Origin: Furfurilactobacillus milii
Lineage (GTDB): Bacteria; Bacillota; Bacilli; Lactobacillales; Lactobacillaceae
Direction of reading: 5' to 3'
Assembly (NCBI RefSeq): GCF_009864005.1
Contig: NZ_WEZQ01000005.1
Span: 408,535-472,534, forward strand
DNA: 64,000 bases
In this document: piece by piece, positions 1 to 9,856 of the stretch
Layout: every line of letters begins with the position of its first letter
Position numbering within the stretch: position 1 is the first letter of the stretch
Notes under the pieces: model-generated
What the model saw: only the letters and a program-made list of their open reading frames with translations
The model's database searches: none
Told to the model about the DNA's origin: nothing
Translations under genes and position numbers: made by a program

Positions 1-773
1 TGCATATCACTTGGCGTATTAGCTTCCTTTTGAGCCAATGAAGCCAGCGTCATGGCTTGTTGTACGGTCAAGTTTTCCTGCTGGAATTCAGACAAGTATG
101 GTTGAATACGTTGATTAGTAGCGGCAACCATTTGTTCAACTAATCCCTTTAAATTCTTTGGTTTCTTAGTATCATATACGGCTGGGAACAAATAGCCTTC
201 CAAATGGTAACGAACATCTGAAGCCGACATCGTCGACGACAACAGATCTGGATAAAGCTTTTGAAGACCATTCAAGAAATCTTGGTCCTTCATCAAGTTT
301 AGGAAATCCTGCTTTGTATATTTGGAATGCTTTGGCAAAGATGCTGCAATCTGATCAACAGATTCGCCTTCAGTAATAAGAAGTGAATTTTTCGACGTTG
401 TAATAAGCGGCGTATCTGACCCGACACCGTTCAATTGCTTAGCCACTTGTTTGACATCCATGTTCTTTGTCACAACGAAATATCCGGCCTTAAAGTCTGC
501 CAGATTATGATCAGCAATATACTTGTTAAAAGTTGACGCACTTTTGATAGCACCAGCTTTTTGCAATTCAGAAGCAACTTGATCTGAAGTCGCTCCTTGC
601 TGAACTTCGATTTGAACTTTCTTGTGACTCTTCGGATCAACGGCCTTCAAGTTATTGGTGTAAGTCATATTGCGGCCAACGACCACGCCAACAATAATGA
701 GCACAATCGCAATGAAGATACCAATTAACCAGTAACGGCCGGCATGTGACCGGCGGCGCCTGCGACGTTGCAT
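1..773 (-). CDS. mltG: Endolytic murein transglycosylase MltG (partial, N-terminal 257 residues)
   Basis: MltG/YceG-family membrane-anchored lytic transglycosylase, which cuts nascent glycan strands and sets their length. The reading frame starts at an ATG at 773 behind a GAGGGGG ribosome binding site and runs off the left edge, so the C-terminal catalytic part with its conserved glutamate is only partly visible. The first 20 residues are an Arg-rich cytoplasmic tail, followed by one membrane segment (about residues 14-35) and a LysM-like extracellular stretch. The visible segment containing YHLEGYLFPAVYD matches the YceG fold core. It follows the pheST terminator, so it is probably transcribed from its own promoter between 774 and 925. 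Confidence 0.9.
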   Translation of the reverse strand, partial: MQRRRRRRSHAGRYWLIGIFIAIVLIIVGVVVGRNMTYTNNLKAVDPKSHKKVQIEVQQGATSDQVASELQKAGAIKSASTFNKYIADHNLADFKAGYFVVTKNMDVKQVAKQLNGVGSDTPLITTSKNSLLITEGESVDQIAASLPKHSKYTKQDFLNLMKDQDFLNGLQKLYPDLLSSTMSASDVRYHLEGYLFPAVYDTKKPKNLKGLVEQMVAATNQRIQPYLSEFQQENLTVQQAMTLASLAQKEANTPSDM

Positions 774-925
774 AATATTAAGTTCCCCCTCTTAAAAAAT
801 CATCTTTTACATTGTAGCGAAAAATAGACTGCAACACCACATTTCACATAGCAATGACATCTTTTTGACACATTTGCTAATCACAAATTGCTTTTTTGCG
901 GTCATGCTTCCCTTACGACGACAAA

Positions 926-968
926 AAGTGCCATGGTGACTTCTCAAATTGAGAGTACCATGGCACTT
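926..968 (-). terminator. Terminator after pheT
   Basis: A perfect 12-bp arm pair (AAGTGCCATGGT / ACCATGGCACTT) encloses a second small palindrome, and on the minus strand the stem is followed by a T-run. It lies 50 bp beyond the pheT stop codon, so it should end the pheST transcript before mltG. Confidence 0.85.
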
Positions 969-1017
969 AATTTATGGAACAAGTAACGAATCCATTCGAA
1001 ATTAATCAGAATTTTTA

Positions 1018-3429
1018 TTAACGAATTTCAGCATCAAATTCCTTCTCTAAAGCAGCGGTTACTTTGTCAAACGCCTTAGTCACATCGGCCTCAACTAATG
1101 TCGACTGACGGTCACGGTAGGTCAACGTATATGCCAGTGACTTCTTGCCAGCTGGTAAATGGACGCCTTCGTAGACGTCAAACAGCTGAACATCTGCCAA
1201 ATGTGCGCCACCACGCTTGTTGATTAAAGCAACAACATCCGCATTAGTCACGGACTGATCCACAAGAATGGCGATATCACGTGTAACATCCGGGAACTTC
1301 GAAATCGGTTCATACTGTTGTTGATCATGTGGTGCGTCAATAAGTGCCTGCAGATTCAACTCGAATACGTAAGTGTCAGGAATCTTATAATCGCTGGCTA
1401 CTTCAGGGTGAACTTGACCGACAAAACCAACGACCTGGTCACCAACATAAATGTCGGCTGTCCGACCCGGATGCATCTGCGCATGAGCCTGAGTTGCTTC
1501 ATAGTGAACTGGTTCTGACAGACCCATGTCGTGCAAGAATAAGTCAACGATTCCTTTGATACCGTAAAAATCAATCGTATCGGCTTCTGCATGCCATGTT
1601 TTGGTTGTCAGTGTACCGGTGACTGCCCCAGCAATGTGTTCAACTTCCAATGGTCGAATTGCATCACCTTCGCGATAGAATACGCGACCTTGTTCATAAA
1701 GGGCGACATTCTTCTGTTTACGGGCAACATTATAGGCAATATCATCCAGTAATCCACTAATTAAATTCATCCGGGCGGTTGTATGGTCAGTACTCATTGG
1801 GAAAGCCAACTCAGTAGGTTCACTATCTCGCATCATGAACTGCTCAGCCTTAGCGGTCGTTGTCAAAGCATAACTAATTGCCTGATTTAACCCAGCGCCC
1901 TCTAATAGTCGTCGTGAGTCACGAATAATCCGTTGTTTGAATGTTAATGCACCTGGCGTCATCGTGCCATATGGCAACGTAGACGGAATATTATCATAAC
2001 CATATAAACGAGCGACTTCTTCAAATAGATCGGCCTCAATATGAATATCCCAGCGACGAGCCGGCACTGTGACGTTGAATGTCTCACCGTCGTTGTCAGT
2101 CGGAAAGTTAAGATGATCAAAAATGGTCTGAACCTGGTCAGTTGTCAATTGAGTGCCCAACACATGATTAATCCGCGTTAACGTGACGCTAACCTTGGCA
2201 GGTTCAACAGGCGTGTCGCTGCCAACACCAGTCCCTTGTTCTGTCTGTCCCTGTCCAAGTTCAGCCATGAGGGCTGCAGCATGGTCTAAGGCATTTTGAT
2301 TATCGTCCTTATTAACACCGCGTTCGAAGCGCATTGAAGCCTCTGAATGGAGATTAAAGAAACGCGCTGTTTTACGAATCTTAATTGGATCAAAAATGGC
2401 GCTTTCGATTGCAATCGTCGTCGTATTATCATCAATCTCCGTGTCCAAACCACCCATCGTGCCGGCAAGGGCAATTGCATGTTTGTCATCAGCAATAACC
2501 ATATCGCTATCACGCAATTTGCGATCTTCACCATCGAGAGTCGTTAAGTGTTCGCCTTCATCTGCCAAACGAACGTGAATATGATGACTAGAAAGTTTGT
2601 CATAGTCAAACGCATGCAATGGTTGACCATATGTCAACATGATGTAGTTAGTCACATCAACGATGTTATTAATTGGCCGCATACCGGCTTCCCACAGCCG
2701 TTTTTGTAGCCACAGTGGACTATCCTGAATGGTGACGCCGCTGACGATACGCATTTTATATGTTGGTGCCAATGTCTCATCTACTGAAAATTGTAATAGG
2801 TCACTGACTTTGCGTGAGCCATCCTCATTTAGCGAGAACGTTGGCATTTTAGGTGTCTTGCCATAAATGGCGCCAACTTCCCAAGCAGTTCCGTTCATCG
2901 AGTTCATGTCACCACGGTTAGGCGTTAGGTCAGTCTCAACAATGTCGTCATCCATCCCCAAAATTGGAAAGACGGATGAACCGTTCTCACTGTCTGCTGG
3001 CAAAATATAAATGCCCTCATCATAAGCCTTCGGTGCAATCTTCTCGTCGAATCCAATTTCTTGAAGCGCACACAGCATGCCGTTTGAAGCAACGCCCCGC
3101 ATCTTGCTCTTTTTAATTTTGTGATGACCGGCAATCCAGGCCCCTGGCAAAGCAACGATCACTTTTTGTCCCGTGGCAACATTTGGTGCACCACAAACAA
3201 TTTGTAATGGCTCATCTTCGCCAACGTCAACCTGGCAGATGTGCAAATGATCTGAGTCTGGATGTGGCTCAACGCTGAGCGTTTCACCCACCACTAGCTT
3301 GCTCATACCATCGCTCATTTTATAAACTTGGTCGACCTCGACCGCTGTTCGTTCAATCTTCTCACCCAACGTCTGTGGGTCCACGTCCAGGGTGAGGTAT
3401 TCATTTAACCAATCCATTGAAACTTTCAT
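1018..3429 (-). CDS. pheT: Phenylalanine--tRNA ligase beta subunit
   Basis: Beta subunit of the cytoplasmic alpha2-beta2 phenylalanyl-tRNA synthetase. At 803 residues it has the usual bacterial length. Domains in order: an EMAP-type tRNA-binding domain (about 40-150, with HPDSDHLHICQVDVG), the B3/B4 editing domain that hydrolyses Tyr-tRNA(Phe), B5 DNA-binding-like domain (about 405-480), a catalytically inactive synthetase-like core, and the C-terminal FDX-ACB anticodon-binding domain (from about 710, KFPDVTRDIAILVD). It starts 9 bp after pheS and shares its T-box-controlled transcript. Nothing looks damaged. Confidence 0.98.
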   Translation of the reverse strand: MKVSMDWLNEYLTLDVDPQTLGEKIERTAVEVDQVYKMSDGMSKLVVGETLSVEPHPDSDHLHICQVDVGEDEPLQIVCGAPNVATGQKVIVALPGAWIAGHHKIKKSKMRGVASNGMLCALQEIGFDEKIAPKAYDEGIYILPADSENGSSVFPILGMDDDIVETDLTPNRGDMNSMNGTAWEVGAIYGKTPKMPTFSLNEDGSRKVSDLLQFSVDETLAPTYKMRIVSGVTIQDSPLWLQKRLWEAGMRPINNIVDVTNYIMLTYGQPLHAFDYDKLSSHHIHVRLADEGEHLTTLDGEDRKLRDSDMVIADDKHAIALAGTMGGLDTEIDDNTTTIAIESAIFDPIKIRKTARFFNLHSEASMRFERGVNKDDNQNALDHAAALMAELGQGQTEQGTGVGSDTPVEPAKVSVTLTRINHVLGTQLTTDQVQTIFDHLNFPTDNDGETFNVTVPARRWDIHIEADLFEEVARLYGYDNIPSTLPYGTMTPGALTFKQRIIRDSRRLLEGAGLNQAISYALTTTAKAEQFMMRDSEPTELAFPMSTDHTTARMNLISGLLDDIAYNVARKQKNVALYEQGRVFYREGDAIRPLEVEHIAGAVTGTLTTKTWHAEADTIDFYGIKGIVDLFLHDMGLSEPVHYEATQAHAQMHPGRTADIYVGDQVVGFVGQVHPEVASDYKIPDTYVFELNLQALIDAPHDQQQYEPISKFPDVTRDIAILVDQSVTNADVVALINKRGGAHLADVQLFDVYEGVHLPAGKKSLAYTLTYRDRQSTLVEADVTKAFDKVTAALEKEFDAEIR

Positions 3430-3438
3430 CGCTGTAGT

Positions 3439-4485
3439 CTACCCCCGTTTGTAAAATTGTGTTAAGAAGCGTGTGTCGTTTAAATAGAAATTACGAATGT
3501 CATCGACACCGTATTTCAACATAGCAAACCGATCAGGTCCTAGACCGAAGGCAAATCCACCATAAACGGAAGAATCGACCCCAGCCATCTTCAGCACATT
3601 AGGGTGCACCATACCGGCTCCTAACACTTCGATCCAACCGGTATTCTTGCAGACGGCACAGCCCTTGCCCATACAGTTGAAACACGTAATGTCTGCTTCA
3701 ACAGAAGGTTCCGTGAACGGGAAGTAGCTTGGTCGCAAACGAACATCAAATTCATCCCCAAACAGATTAGCGGCAACCATTTCCAACGTTCCCTTCAAAT
3801 CAGCCATGGTTACATGTTTGTCAATTACTAGCCCTTCCACTTGATGGAATTGATGGCTGTGGGTAGCATCGTCAGTATCGCGACGATAAACCCGACCAGG
3901 ACTGATCATCTTCAACGGTCCCTTACTAAAGTCATGAGCTTCCATTGCCCGCGCCTGATTAGGACTGGTATGCGTTCTCATGAGAATTTCCGGTGTAATG
4001 TAAAACGTGTCCTGCATGTCACGGGCTGGATGATCTTTTGGCAAGTTCATCATTTCAAAGTTGTGGTGATCGTCTTCAACTTCTGGTCCATCGACAACTT
4101 GGTAGCCCATTCCTAAGAACATGTCTTCCAGTTGATCAATAATTCGCTGAATCACATGCGGTTGGCCCTGTGCAACCGGCGTGCCAGGCAATGTAACATC
4201 CAGCGTTTCGGATGCCAGCTTAGCATTAATCGCTGCCTTTTTAAGTTCTTGATTCCGTTCTTCAATAGCCGCCGTCAACTCATCACGAATTTGATTGGCG
4301 AAGCTCCCAATCTTGGGACGTTCTTCTGCTGAAACATCACGCAAACCACGTAAAGCTTGCGTAATTGGACCTTTCTTACCTAGTAATTGAACGCGAATTT
4401 CATTAATACGGTCTAAGCTGTCACCTTTTTTTATGTCAGCCAATCCCCGATCATGCAATTCTTGCAGTCGTTCTCTTAATGCCAT
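3439..4485 (-). CDS. pheS: Phenylalanine--tRNA ligase alpha subunit
   Basis: Catalytic alpha subunit of phenylalanyl-tRNA synthetase, which charges tRNA(Phe). It is 348 residues long with an N-terminal coiled coil (about 1-90) that contacts tRNA. The class II core shows motif 2 ([12 protein letters not shown]), the family Cys cluster near [17 protein letters not shown], and motif 3 ([14 protein letters not shown]). The start follows a TAGGAGG site. It is the first gene of pheST and is preceded by a Phe-specific T-box, so expression should rise when uncharged tRNA(Phe) accumulates. Confidence 0.98.
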   Translation of the reverse strand: MALRERLQELHDRGLADIKKGDSLDRINEIRVQLLGKKGPITQALRGLRDVSAEERPKIGSFANQIRDELTAAIEERNQELKKAAINAKLASETLDVTLPGTPVAQGQPHVIQRIIDQLEDMFLGMGYQVVDGPEVEDDHHNFEMMNLPKDHPARDMQDTFYITPEILMRTHTSPNQARAMEAHDFSKGPLKMISPGRVYRRDTDDATHSHQFHQVEGLVIDKHVTMADLKGTLEMVAANLFGDEFDVRLRPSYFPFTEPSVEADITCFNCMGKGCAVCKNTGWIEVLGAGMVHPNVLKMAGVDSSVYGGFAFGLGPDRFAMLKYGVDDIRNFYLNDTRFLTQFYKRG

Positions 4486-4542
4486 GTGCTGCCTCCTAAA
4501 AGTTAGTCTATCTACCCAAATGTGTGCTTAATCTTTGTTAAA

Positions 4543-4800
4543 CAAAAAAATCCCTTTCCTGATAAAAATCAGGAAAGGGACGACGAATCGCGGTACCACC
4601 CTCGTTGCACATCATTTACAAACACAAATAATGCACCACTTAAAACCGTTAACGGAGGTCCCGGAGAATTTTTTGCCTACATTATCAAACATAAGCGCCC
4701 AACTTCTGCTCAAAAAGTGAATTCGCTGTGCCTCTCATGAACGACTTTCAATCAATGGTCGTTCTTCCTGGCTAACTCAACACAGTTACTCTTTTTTATC
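4543..4800 (-). promoter_or_regulatory. T-box riboswitch, phenylalanine-specific, upstream of pheS
   Basis: The minus strand carries the T-box core AGGGTGGTACCGCG (about 4587-4600). It is followed by an intrinsic terminator hairpin at 4551-4580 (TCCCTTTCCTG arm) and a T-run. Upstream lies a long Stem I region. Its specifier loop reads GCGAATTCA, in which TTC (Phe, 4719-4721) follows the usual GAA and is opposite an AGTAA element near 4785-4790. Uncharged tRNA(Phe) should stabilise the antiterminator and allow pheST transcription. Confidence 0.93.
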
Positions 4801-4835
4801 GTCGCATTTAATTATGAGTAAGTTTACAAAAATTA

Positions 4836-4864
4836 ATTTTATGCTAATGGTGCCACGTAGTCAA
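4836..4864 (-). promoter_or_regulatory. Promoter of pheST
   Basis: TTGACT (4859-4864) and TAAAAT (4836-4841) with a 17-bp spacer on the minus strand, located between the HxlR gene and the T-box leader. Transcription would begin about 30 nt before Stem I. Confidence 0.75.
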
Positions 4865-4871
4865 TGGCCGA

Positions 4872-5216
4872 CTAACAACCTTCGCCATTCCATTTGTCTG
4901 ACCACGCGTGAATCGTGTCCATCATGTCTTGCATATCGCGACCTTTGTCGGTCAGTCGATATTCGATCAACGCAGAATCATCATGCGTTGTACGAGACAC
5001 AATACCTGCCTCTTCCAGCTCTTTTAACCGTTCGACCAACATCCGATCAGAACACTTATCAATTGAACTGGCAATGTCCTTAAAACGCAAAGCACCCTGA
5101 GCCAACAGTGATTCAATAATTAACCCATTCCACTTTTTACCCAAGATTGAAAAGGTGCGTTCAAACTTTGGACAGAGTTTGAAATCTGTCATTGCTGTCA
5201 TTGTCTCTGACATCAT
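4872..5216 (-). CDS. HxlR-family winged-helix transcriptional regulator
   Basis: A 114-residue single-domain protein of the HxlR (MarR-like) family. Visible signatures are CPKFERTFSILGKKWNGLI near the N-terminus, a recognition helix region SIDKCSDRMLVERLKELEEAG, and the wing ending in IEYRLTDKGRDM. Such proteins bind DNA as dimers and often respond to electrophiles through a cysteine; Cys15 and Cys54 are candidates here. The start follows AAGGGGGC. It has no obvious divergent target gene: the HD-domain gene lies upstream on the same strand and pheST downstream. The regulated gene is unknown. Confidence 0.88.
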   Translation of the reverse strand: MMSETMTAMTDFKLCPKFERTFSILGKKWNGLIIESLLAQGALRFKDIASSIDKCSDRMLVERLKELEEAGIVSRTTHDDSALIEYRLTDKGRDMQDMMDTIHAWSDKWNGEGC

Positions 5217-5260
5217 GTACGCCCCCTTCCTCTTTAAAATATGTTAACTGCTTTTTCTCA

Positions 5261-5764
5261 TTAAAAAGACGCCGTCGTTTTCACAAGCGCAACAAAACCT
5301 GCGACTTTTGAACGTAAGGGCCCAAAATATTCGTGAGAGGCTTCATAGTCGTCAACTAGCGAGACCAACAAACTTTCCTTATATTTTGGCATCGCCATGG
5401 TTAGACCAAACATATGCTTCAAAATGATGTCTTTTTCCATGTCCGACAATTCCGTGATCTTTTCGGCATTTCGTAATGACACCCGTGGATGAATAAAGGC
5501 ATGCGTGCCTAAATCAAACTTGGTTGTCCGCCAATCGTAATAAAACAGGTCGTGAAGTAATCCAGCACGTGCAACGGCCTGATAATTCCAGCCCCGCCGT
5601 TTAGCAATCTTATAACTGTCAAACGAAACACCTAAGCTATGTTCCAATCGGTTGCTGTGATGATGTTGGGTGAAGTTCGCTAAACGTTGCACTTCTGGAC
5701 GAGCCAATAAATCACTCACTAATGCAACATACTCAGAATCCTGTTTCCACTCATTTGGTTTCAT
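5261..5764 (-). CDS. HD-domain phosphohydrolase-like protein
   Basis: A 167-residue soluble protein with an HD fold: an upstream histidine in NRLEHSLGVS, the central metal-binding pair in GLLHDLFYYDW, and a later aspartate in SLVDDYEAS. These suit a divalent-metal phosphohydrolase, but the substrate cannot be told. It is one of the short uncharacterised HD proteins of lactobacilli. The start follows AAGGAAG. An extended -10 (TGCTACAAT, 5816-5824) upstream suggests its own promoter. It does not appear to be the YqeK family, which is present separately at 14979-15596. Confidence 0.8.
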   Translation of the reverse strand: MKPNEWKQDSEYVALVSDLLARPEVQRLANFTQHHHSNRLEHSLGVSFDSYKIAKRRGWNYQAVARAGLLHDLFYYDWRTTKFDLGTHAFIHPRVSLRNAEKITELSDMEKDIILKHMFGLTMAMPKYKESLLVSLVDDYEASHEYFGPLRSKVAGFVALVKTTASF

Positions 5765-5897
5765 TCAATGCTTCCTTTTTAAGTTGTATGAAGTGCCCAT
5801 TTGAATCTGAAAGGTATTGTAGCAGGTTTGCTTACTTTTGCATAGTCTTATGCACTAATATTTTTCACTTTCGGAAAAGTCACTGTCTTGTCTGAAA

Positions 5898-6668
5898 CTA
5901 TTGTTCTTTCAGCCGAAACATGAGCACACCGGCAGCGATAGCAACATTTAATGACTCTGCCTGGCCCAGAATTGGGATATACAAATTAGCCGTCGTAACA
6001 TCCCCTAATGCTGGTGTCATGCCATTACCCTCATTGCCCATAATGAGTCCAAACGCACCTTCTGGCTTTACTTCGCGATAATTTTTTGCTTCTGGATTGA
6101 GCTGAGTGCCATAGACCTCGATGCCAGACCGTTTAAAATAGCGGGTTGCAGAAAATAAATCTTCAGATACCAGTTTGACATGAAATTGGCTGCCCTGCAT
6201 TGCTCGAACAACTTTAGGAGAAAATTGATCTGCTGTGCCACGACCAAAGACAACACCCTCAAATCCCGCCGCATCGGCTGTCCGCACAATGGTTCCAATA
6301 TTACCTGGGTCTTGAACGGCATCCAAAAATACCCATGGTTGATGAATGACCTCTGGCAACGTCGTGCTTGTCGCCGGCATTTTGACCTCGGCAAAAATAC
6401 CTTGTGGCGTAACCGTGTCACCGATAGCCTTAGCGACCTCGTCACTAATTTCAAACGCGTTTAAATTTGCTGGCAGCTCATCACGATACTCACGCCATGC
6501 CTCATGCGTGCCCATTACTGAAACCAATGTAGTACCAGCAGCAATTGCTTCCTTAACCAGATGCCAGCCATCCAGCAAATACGTTTGCTGTTGTTCTCGG
6601 CCCTTTTTAGTTGCTAGTTTTTTCCAAGTCTTAACCCGACCATTTTGAAGTGATACAATTTTTTCCAT
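5898..6668 (-). CDS. TrmH/SpoU-family RNA 2'-O-ribose methyltransferase
   Basis: SPOUT-class methylase that transfers methyl from S-adenosylmethionine to a ribose 2'-OH in rRNA or tRNA. An N-terminal substrate-binding domain (about 1-95) precedes the catalytic domain with motif 1 AVQDPGNIGTIVRTADA, motif 2 IMGNEGNGM and motif 3 IPILGQAESLNVAIAAGVL, which forms the trefoil knot. The longer frame starts at 6713, but ATG 6668 has a GAGGT ribosome binding site and the family N-terminus, giving 256 residues. It is divergent from acyP, an arrangement common in this group. An extended -10 (TGCTATAAT) at 6691-6699 probably drives it. Confidence 0.93.
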   Translation of the reverse strand: MEKIVSLQNGRVKTWKKLATKKGREQQQTYLLDGWHLVKEAIAAGTTLVSVMGTHEAWREYRDELPANLNAFEISDEVAKAIGDTVTPQGIFAEVKMPATSTTLPEVIHQPWVFLDAVQDPGNIGTIVRTADAAGFEGVVFGRGTADQFSPKVVRAMQGSQFHVKLVSEDLFSATRYFKRSGIEVYGTQLNPEAKNYREVKPEGAFGLIMGNEGNGMTPALGDVTTANLYIPILGQAESLNVAIAAGVLMFRLKEQ

Positions 6669-6766
6669 AATTTTTACCTCGCTGGTCAAAATTATAGCAT
6701 AGTCAGTAGCCATTCATGCTAGCATGGATGTTAAAGCGCGATTAAACTTTAAGGAGGCATCGAACA

Positions 6767-7042
6767 ATGGCTCAAACAGCTGTCCTACTTACCGCACATG
6801 GTCGTGTTCAGGGAGTTGGTTTTCGTTACTCAACTTACCAATTGGCGGTGCGCCACCACATCTATGGCTTTGCCCGCAACAACGCAGACGGCACCGTTAC
6901 CATCCTCGCACAGGGTTCGACCGGCATGGTGAACGCTTTTATTGAAGCAATCAAAAAATCACCTAATAGTTGGGCTAACGTGACTCAACTTGAACAAACA
7001 AAGCAAGCAATTCAGCCATTGAAAAAGTTTGACATTTACTGA
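6767..7042 (+). CDS. acyP: Acylphosphatase
   Basis: Small cytosolic enzyme (91 residues) that hydrolyses the carboxyl-phosphate bond of acyl phosphates. The catalytic arginine sits in HGRVQGVGFRYST and the catalytic asparagine in GFARNNADGTV, both at the expected positions. The start has a strong AAGGAGG site. A 12-bp perfect palindrome CATGCTAGCATG (6715-6726) lies in the region shared with the divergent methylase gene. It is followed 80 bp later by yidC on the same strand. Confidence 0.95.
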   Translation: MAQTAVLLTAHGRVQGVGFRYSTYQLAVRHHIYGFARNNADGTVTILAQGSTGMVNAFIEAIKKSPNSWANVTQLEQTKQAIQPLKKFDIY

Positions 7043-7122
7043 CTAAGCATTGAAATCACGGTGATTATCTAGTATTCTTAGCAAGTTAATGAAGTTTAAC
7101 TTGAAAGGATTCACAGATAATA

Positions 7123-8082
7123 ATGAAAAAAAGAAACCGCCTAGCGGTCATCACGGCCCTCGGCACCCTCACCCTACTTTTAAGTGGCTGTGTGCGTACC
7201 AGTCACGGAAAACCCGTTGGTTATATCTGGAACTACCTTGGCGAGCCGATGGTTCACTTTATGGAATGGGCTGCTAATTTACTTGGCGGCAGCTATGGTT
7301 GGGCCGTCATTCTCCTAACTGTCATCGTTCGGCTCATTTTGCTCCCATTAATGGTCCGTCAATCCAGACAGGCAACCGTTCAACAAGAAAAGATGTCAAT
7401 GGTACGGCCTCAAATGAATGACATTCAGGCCCGTCAGAAAGCTGCTAAAACACCTGAAGAACGTAATACAATCAGTCAAGAGATGATGCAACTATACCGT
7501 GATAACGGTATTTCAATGACTGGCGGCATCGGGTGTTTGCCACTGATTATTCAGCTACCTATTTTCGCAGCCCTGTATGCGGCAATCCGATATGCCCCTG
7601 AATTAGTAAACGCTACATTCTATGGTATTCATTTGGGAAAGCCAAACATTATCTTGGCGATCCTGTCATTCCTGGCTTATCTGCTACAAGGCTACCTATC
7701 ACTACTTGGTTTACCGGAAGATCAAAAGAAACAAATGCGTTCCATGATGATCATGAGTCCCATTATGATTCTGTTTGTTACTTTCTCCACTCCAGCGGCC
7801 TTAGGACTGTACTTCTTCGTCGGTGGTCTGTTCGCTTGTTTGCAGACACTCATCATCGCTTGGTACCGACCACGGATACGGAAGCAAGTGGCTAAAGAGC
7901 TCGAAAAGAAACAAGCTGAAAATGCAACTCATGTTCAACCTAAGCCTGTTCAGGCAACGGAAACACCAGTCAGTGCAGCGCCAATAACATCACGTCAACC
8001 ACAAGAAAAGTCAACTAATGACAACATGGATCATAACAATCGCAAACGTAATGCTGGTAAGCAACAACATCATAATGACTAA
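7123..8082 (+). CDS. yidC: Membrane protein insertase YidC (Oxa1 family lipoprotein)
   Basis: Inserts and folds membrane proteins, alone or with Sec. It begins with a lipoprotein signal (lipobox LLSGC, Cys23). About five membrane segments follow; the first contains the hydrophilic-groove arginine in VIVRLILLPLMVRQS, and GGIGCLPLIIQLPIFAALY marks the family core. The 319-residue length is normal for Gram-positive YidC. The last 60 residues are a Lys/Gln-rich cytoplasmic tail, typical of the YidC2-type paralogue that works with cotranslational targeting. A second YidC (often near rpmH/rnpA) would be expected elsewhere in the genome. Confidence 0.95.
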   Translation: MKKRNRLAVITALGTLTLLLSGCVRTSHGKPVGYIWNYLGEPMVHFMEWAANLLGGSYGWAVILLTVIVRLILLPLMVRQSRQATVQQEKMSMVRPQMNDIQARQKAAKTPEERNTISQEMMQLYRDNGISMTGGIGCLPLIIQLPIFAALYAAIRYAPELVNATFYGIHLGKPNIILAILSFLAYLLQGYLSLLGLPEDQKKQMRSMMIMSPIMILFVTFSTPAALGLYFFVGGLFACLQTLIIAWYRPRIRKQVAKELEKKQAENATHVQPKPVQATETPVSAAPITSRQPQEKSTNDNMDHNNRKRNAGKQQHHND

Positions 8083-8121
8083 CCGTTTGTTGCAATGATT
8101 GCGATGGTTCACTAATAGCAC

Positions 8122-8167
8122 AAAATAAGAGGCCATTCTTCAATTCGAAGGACGACCTCTTATTTTT
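8122..8167. terminator. Bidirectional terminator between yidC and the histidine kinase gene
   Basis: Arms AAAATAAGAGG and CCTCTTATTTT enclose a smaller CTTC/GAAG stem, with T-runs on both strands. It separates the convergent yidC and histidine-kinase transcripts. Confidence 0.88.
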
Positions 8168-8275
8168 GCGCTATTTAACTGAATGTTGAAAATACTGATC
8201 AGCTAGTAAAACTTATGGCAAAAAAGGAAAATACTATTTTTAACTCAATTCAAAATTTTCATGGTAAAAAATGAA

Positions 8276-9856
8276 TTATTCAAGTAAATTGCTATCTTTA
8301 AGCGTTTCATCAAGCGGCTTACTTGGTTCTTGTGTGGCTTGTAATTCCTCCAAATGGTGTCGTTCTTGGTCATTCAAGATATGCAAAGAAATTTGGAAGA
8401 TTGAGCCATGACCAAGTGAGGACTCAACAGAAACGTGACCGTTATACCCTTCGACCAATCGTTTAGCAATGGATAATCCGAGTCCATTGCCGCCTTTTTC
8501 CCGTGAACGCGCCTTGTCGACACGATAGAAACGATTAAAGACCCGATCCATGTTCTCAGGTGCAATTCCTTCTCCAAAGTCTTGCACGGACACCTGAGCG
8601 TTTCGCCCATCTTCTGACAAAGATACGTGGACCTCTTTGCGAGTTTGCGAATACTTAACTGCGTTGTCCATCAAAATAATGAGCACCTGCTCCAAATGAT
8701 CACGAAACATCGAAACGTAAGTTGGCTTACGTAAATCATCATCCAAAGAAAAAGTGAAGTCCGGATGAATCATCTTGAAATTGTTAAAGACCTGGTTGAC
8801 CACCATTTTGATATCCGTAACCTGATTACGAAAATCAATTTCAACTTGTTCAGCCCGGGACAGATCCAACATTTCTTGTACGAGACTCTTCATCCGTTTG
8901 GTCTCAGCTAAAGAAGCCTGGATGGATTCGTTTAACACTTCGGGATCATCCTTACCCCAGCGATTTAGTAGCTCCATATGGCCCTGAATGATGGCCACTG
9001 GCGTCCGTAATTCGTGAGACACATCGCCCACAAATTGTTGCTGCTGATCAATATACCGTTGCATTTGATCTAGCATCCGATTCAATAATTCCGACAGATC
9101 AGACAATTCGTCATTGCGGCGAGACTCCGGCACCCGCGTACTAGACTGGGGGTCTTCACTTGCCTTAGTGATTGTCGCACTAATATCAGAAATTGGCCGC
9201 AAGAAATAACTAGCTAAAATGTAACCAAATACCGATATTGCCAGTAACCCAATCAGTAACAACACAATCAAGATAGACCCAGTTCGTTGATACGTTCGCC
9301 AATAACCATTGAGCTGATTAGTAACTTGAACATAACCAACAACTCGCTTGGTGCCGTGCTGATAAATCGGCGCGCGGCCAACATACACAACGTGACCGTT
9401 CAAATGACTTAACTTCAATTGGCGTTTGCCAACGGACTCAAACGGCTGTGGATCAACTCGTGATGCGAAAATTTCAGAGCCACTACGGTCATAAACGCTA
9501 ACGGCTAAATTATCATTGGCCAACGTTCGAATGATCGCATCGTTATATAAATTATGCTGTTGATCCGGTTTACTTGGATTATGCGGTAAATAAGGGTTTT
9601 CACGGGGACGAAGAACCGGTTCAACATCATCACTCGTCAGGTCCTTAACATTGTCATTTAACCGTTGGGTCACGACATTAATCGCATCCGTCGTCCGTCG
9701 GCGTTCTTGACGCAAAAGGACTGAGGTAAAGCTAGAAAATAATAATCCTAATACAATCGTAAAAATGACAAAGACACCCGTACCGGTACCGAGTGCCCAC
9801 TTCCATTTTAACGACATGCGTCGTCTTTTTTTGGTTGTTTGTTTATCAGTCATCAT
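8276..9856 (-). CDS. arlS: Sensor histidine kinase, ArlS-like
   Basis: Membrane sensor of 526 residues. One membrane segment (about 25-47), an extracellular sensor of about 145 residues, and a second membrane segment (about 194-217) are followed by HAMP (218-272). The dimerisation helix carries phospho-acceptor His281 in [11 protein letters not shown]. The ATPase domain has an N box (MDNAVKYS), [11 protein letters not shown] and [15 protein letters not shown] Glu/Ser-rich tail of about 30 residues follows. It overlaps the response-regulator gene by 4 bp, so the two are translationally coupled. Closest in architecture to ArlS/CsrS kinases of Gram-positives; the signal is not deducible. Confidence 0.9.
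   Translation of the reverse strand: MMTDKQTTKKRRRMSLKWKWALGTGTGVFVIFTIVLGLLFSSFTSVLLRQERRRTTDAINVVTQRLNDNVKDLTSDDVEPVLRPRENPYLPHNPSKPDQQHNLYNDAIIRTLANDNLAVSVYDRSGSEIFASRVDPQPFESVGKRQLKLSHLNGHVVYVGRAPIYQHGTKRVVGYVQVTNQLNGYWRTYQRTGSILIVLLLIGLLAISVFGYILASYFLRPISDISATITKASEDPQSSTRVPESRRNDELSDLSELLNRMLDQMQRYIDQQQQFVGDVSHELRTPVAIIQGHMELLNRWGKDDPEVLNESIQASLAETKRMKSLVQEMLDLSRAEQVEIDFRNQVTDIKMVVNQVFNNFKMIHPDFTFSLDDDLRKPTYVSMFRDHLEQVLIILMDNAVKYSQTRKEVHVSLSEDGRNAQVSVQDFGEGIAPENMDRVFNRFYRVDKARSREKGGNGLGLSIAKRLVEGYNGHVSVESSLGHGSIFQISLHILNDQERHHLEELQATQEPSKPLDETLKDSNLLE

Noticed and set aside
6715..6726. Palindrome CATGCTAGCATG as an operator for acyP and the TrmH gene
   Set aside because: Perfect but short, and neither gene is usually regulated; kept only as a note in the acyP entry.
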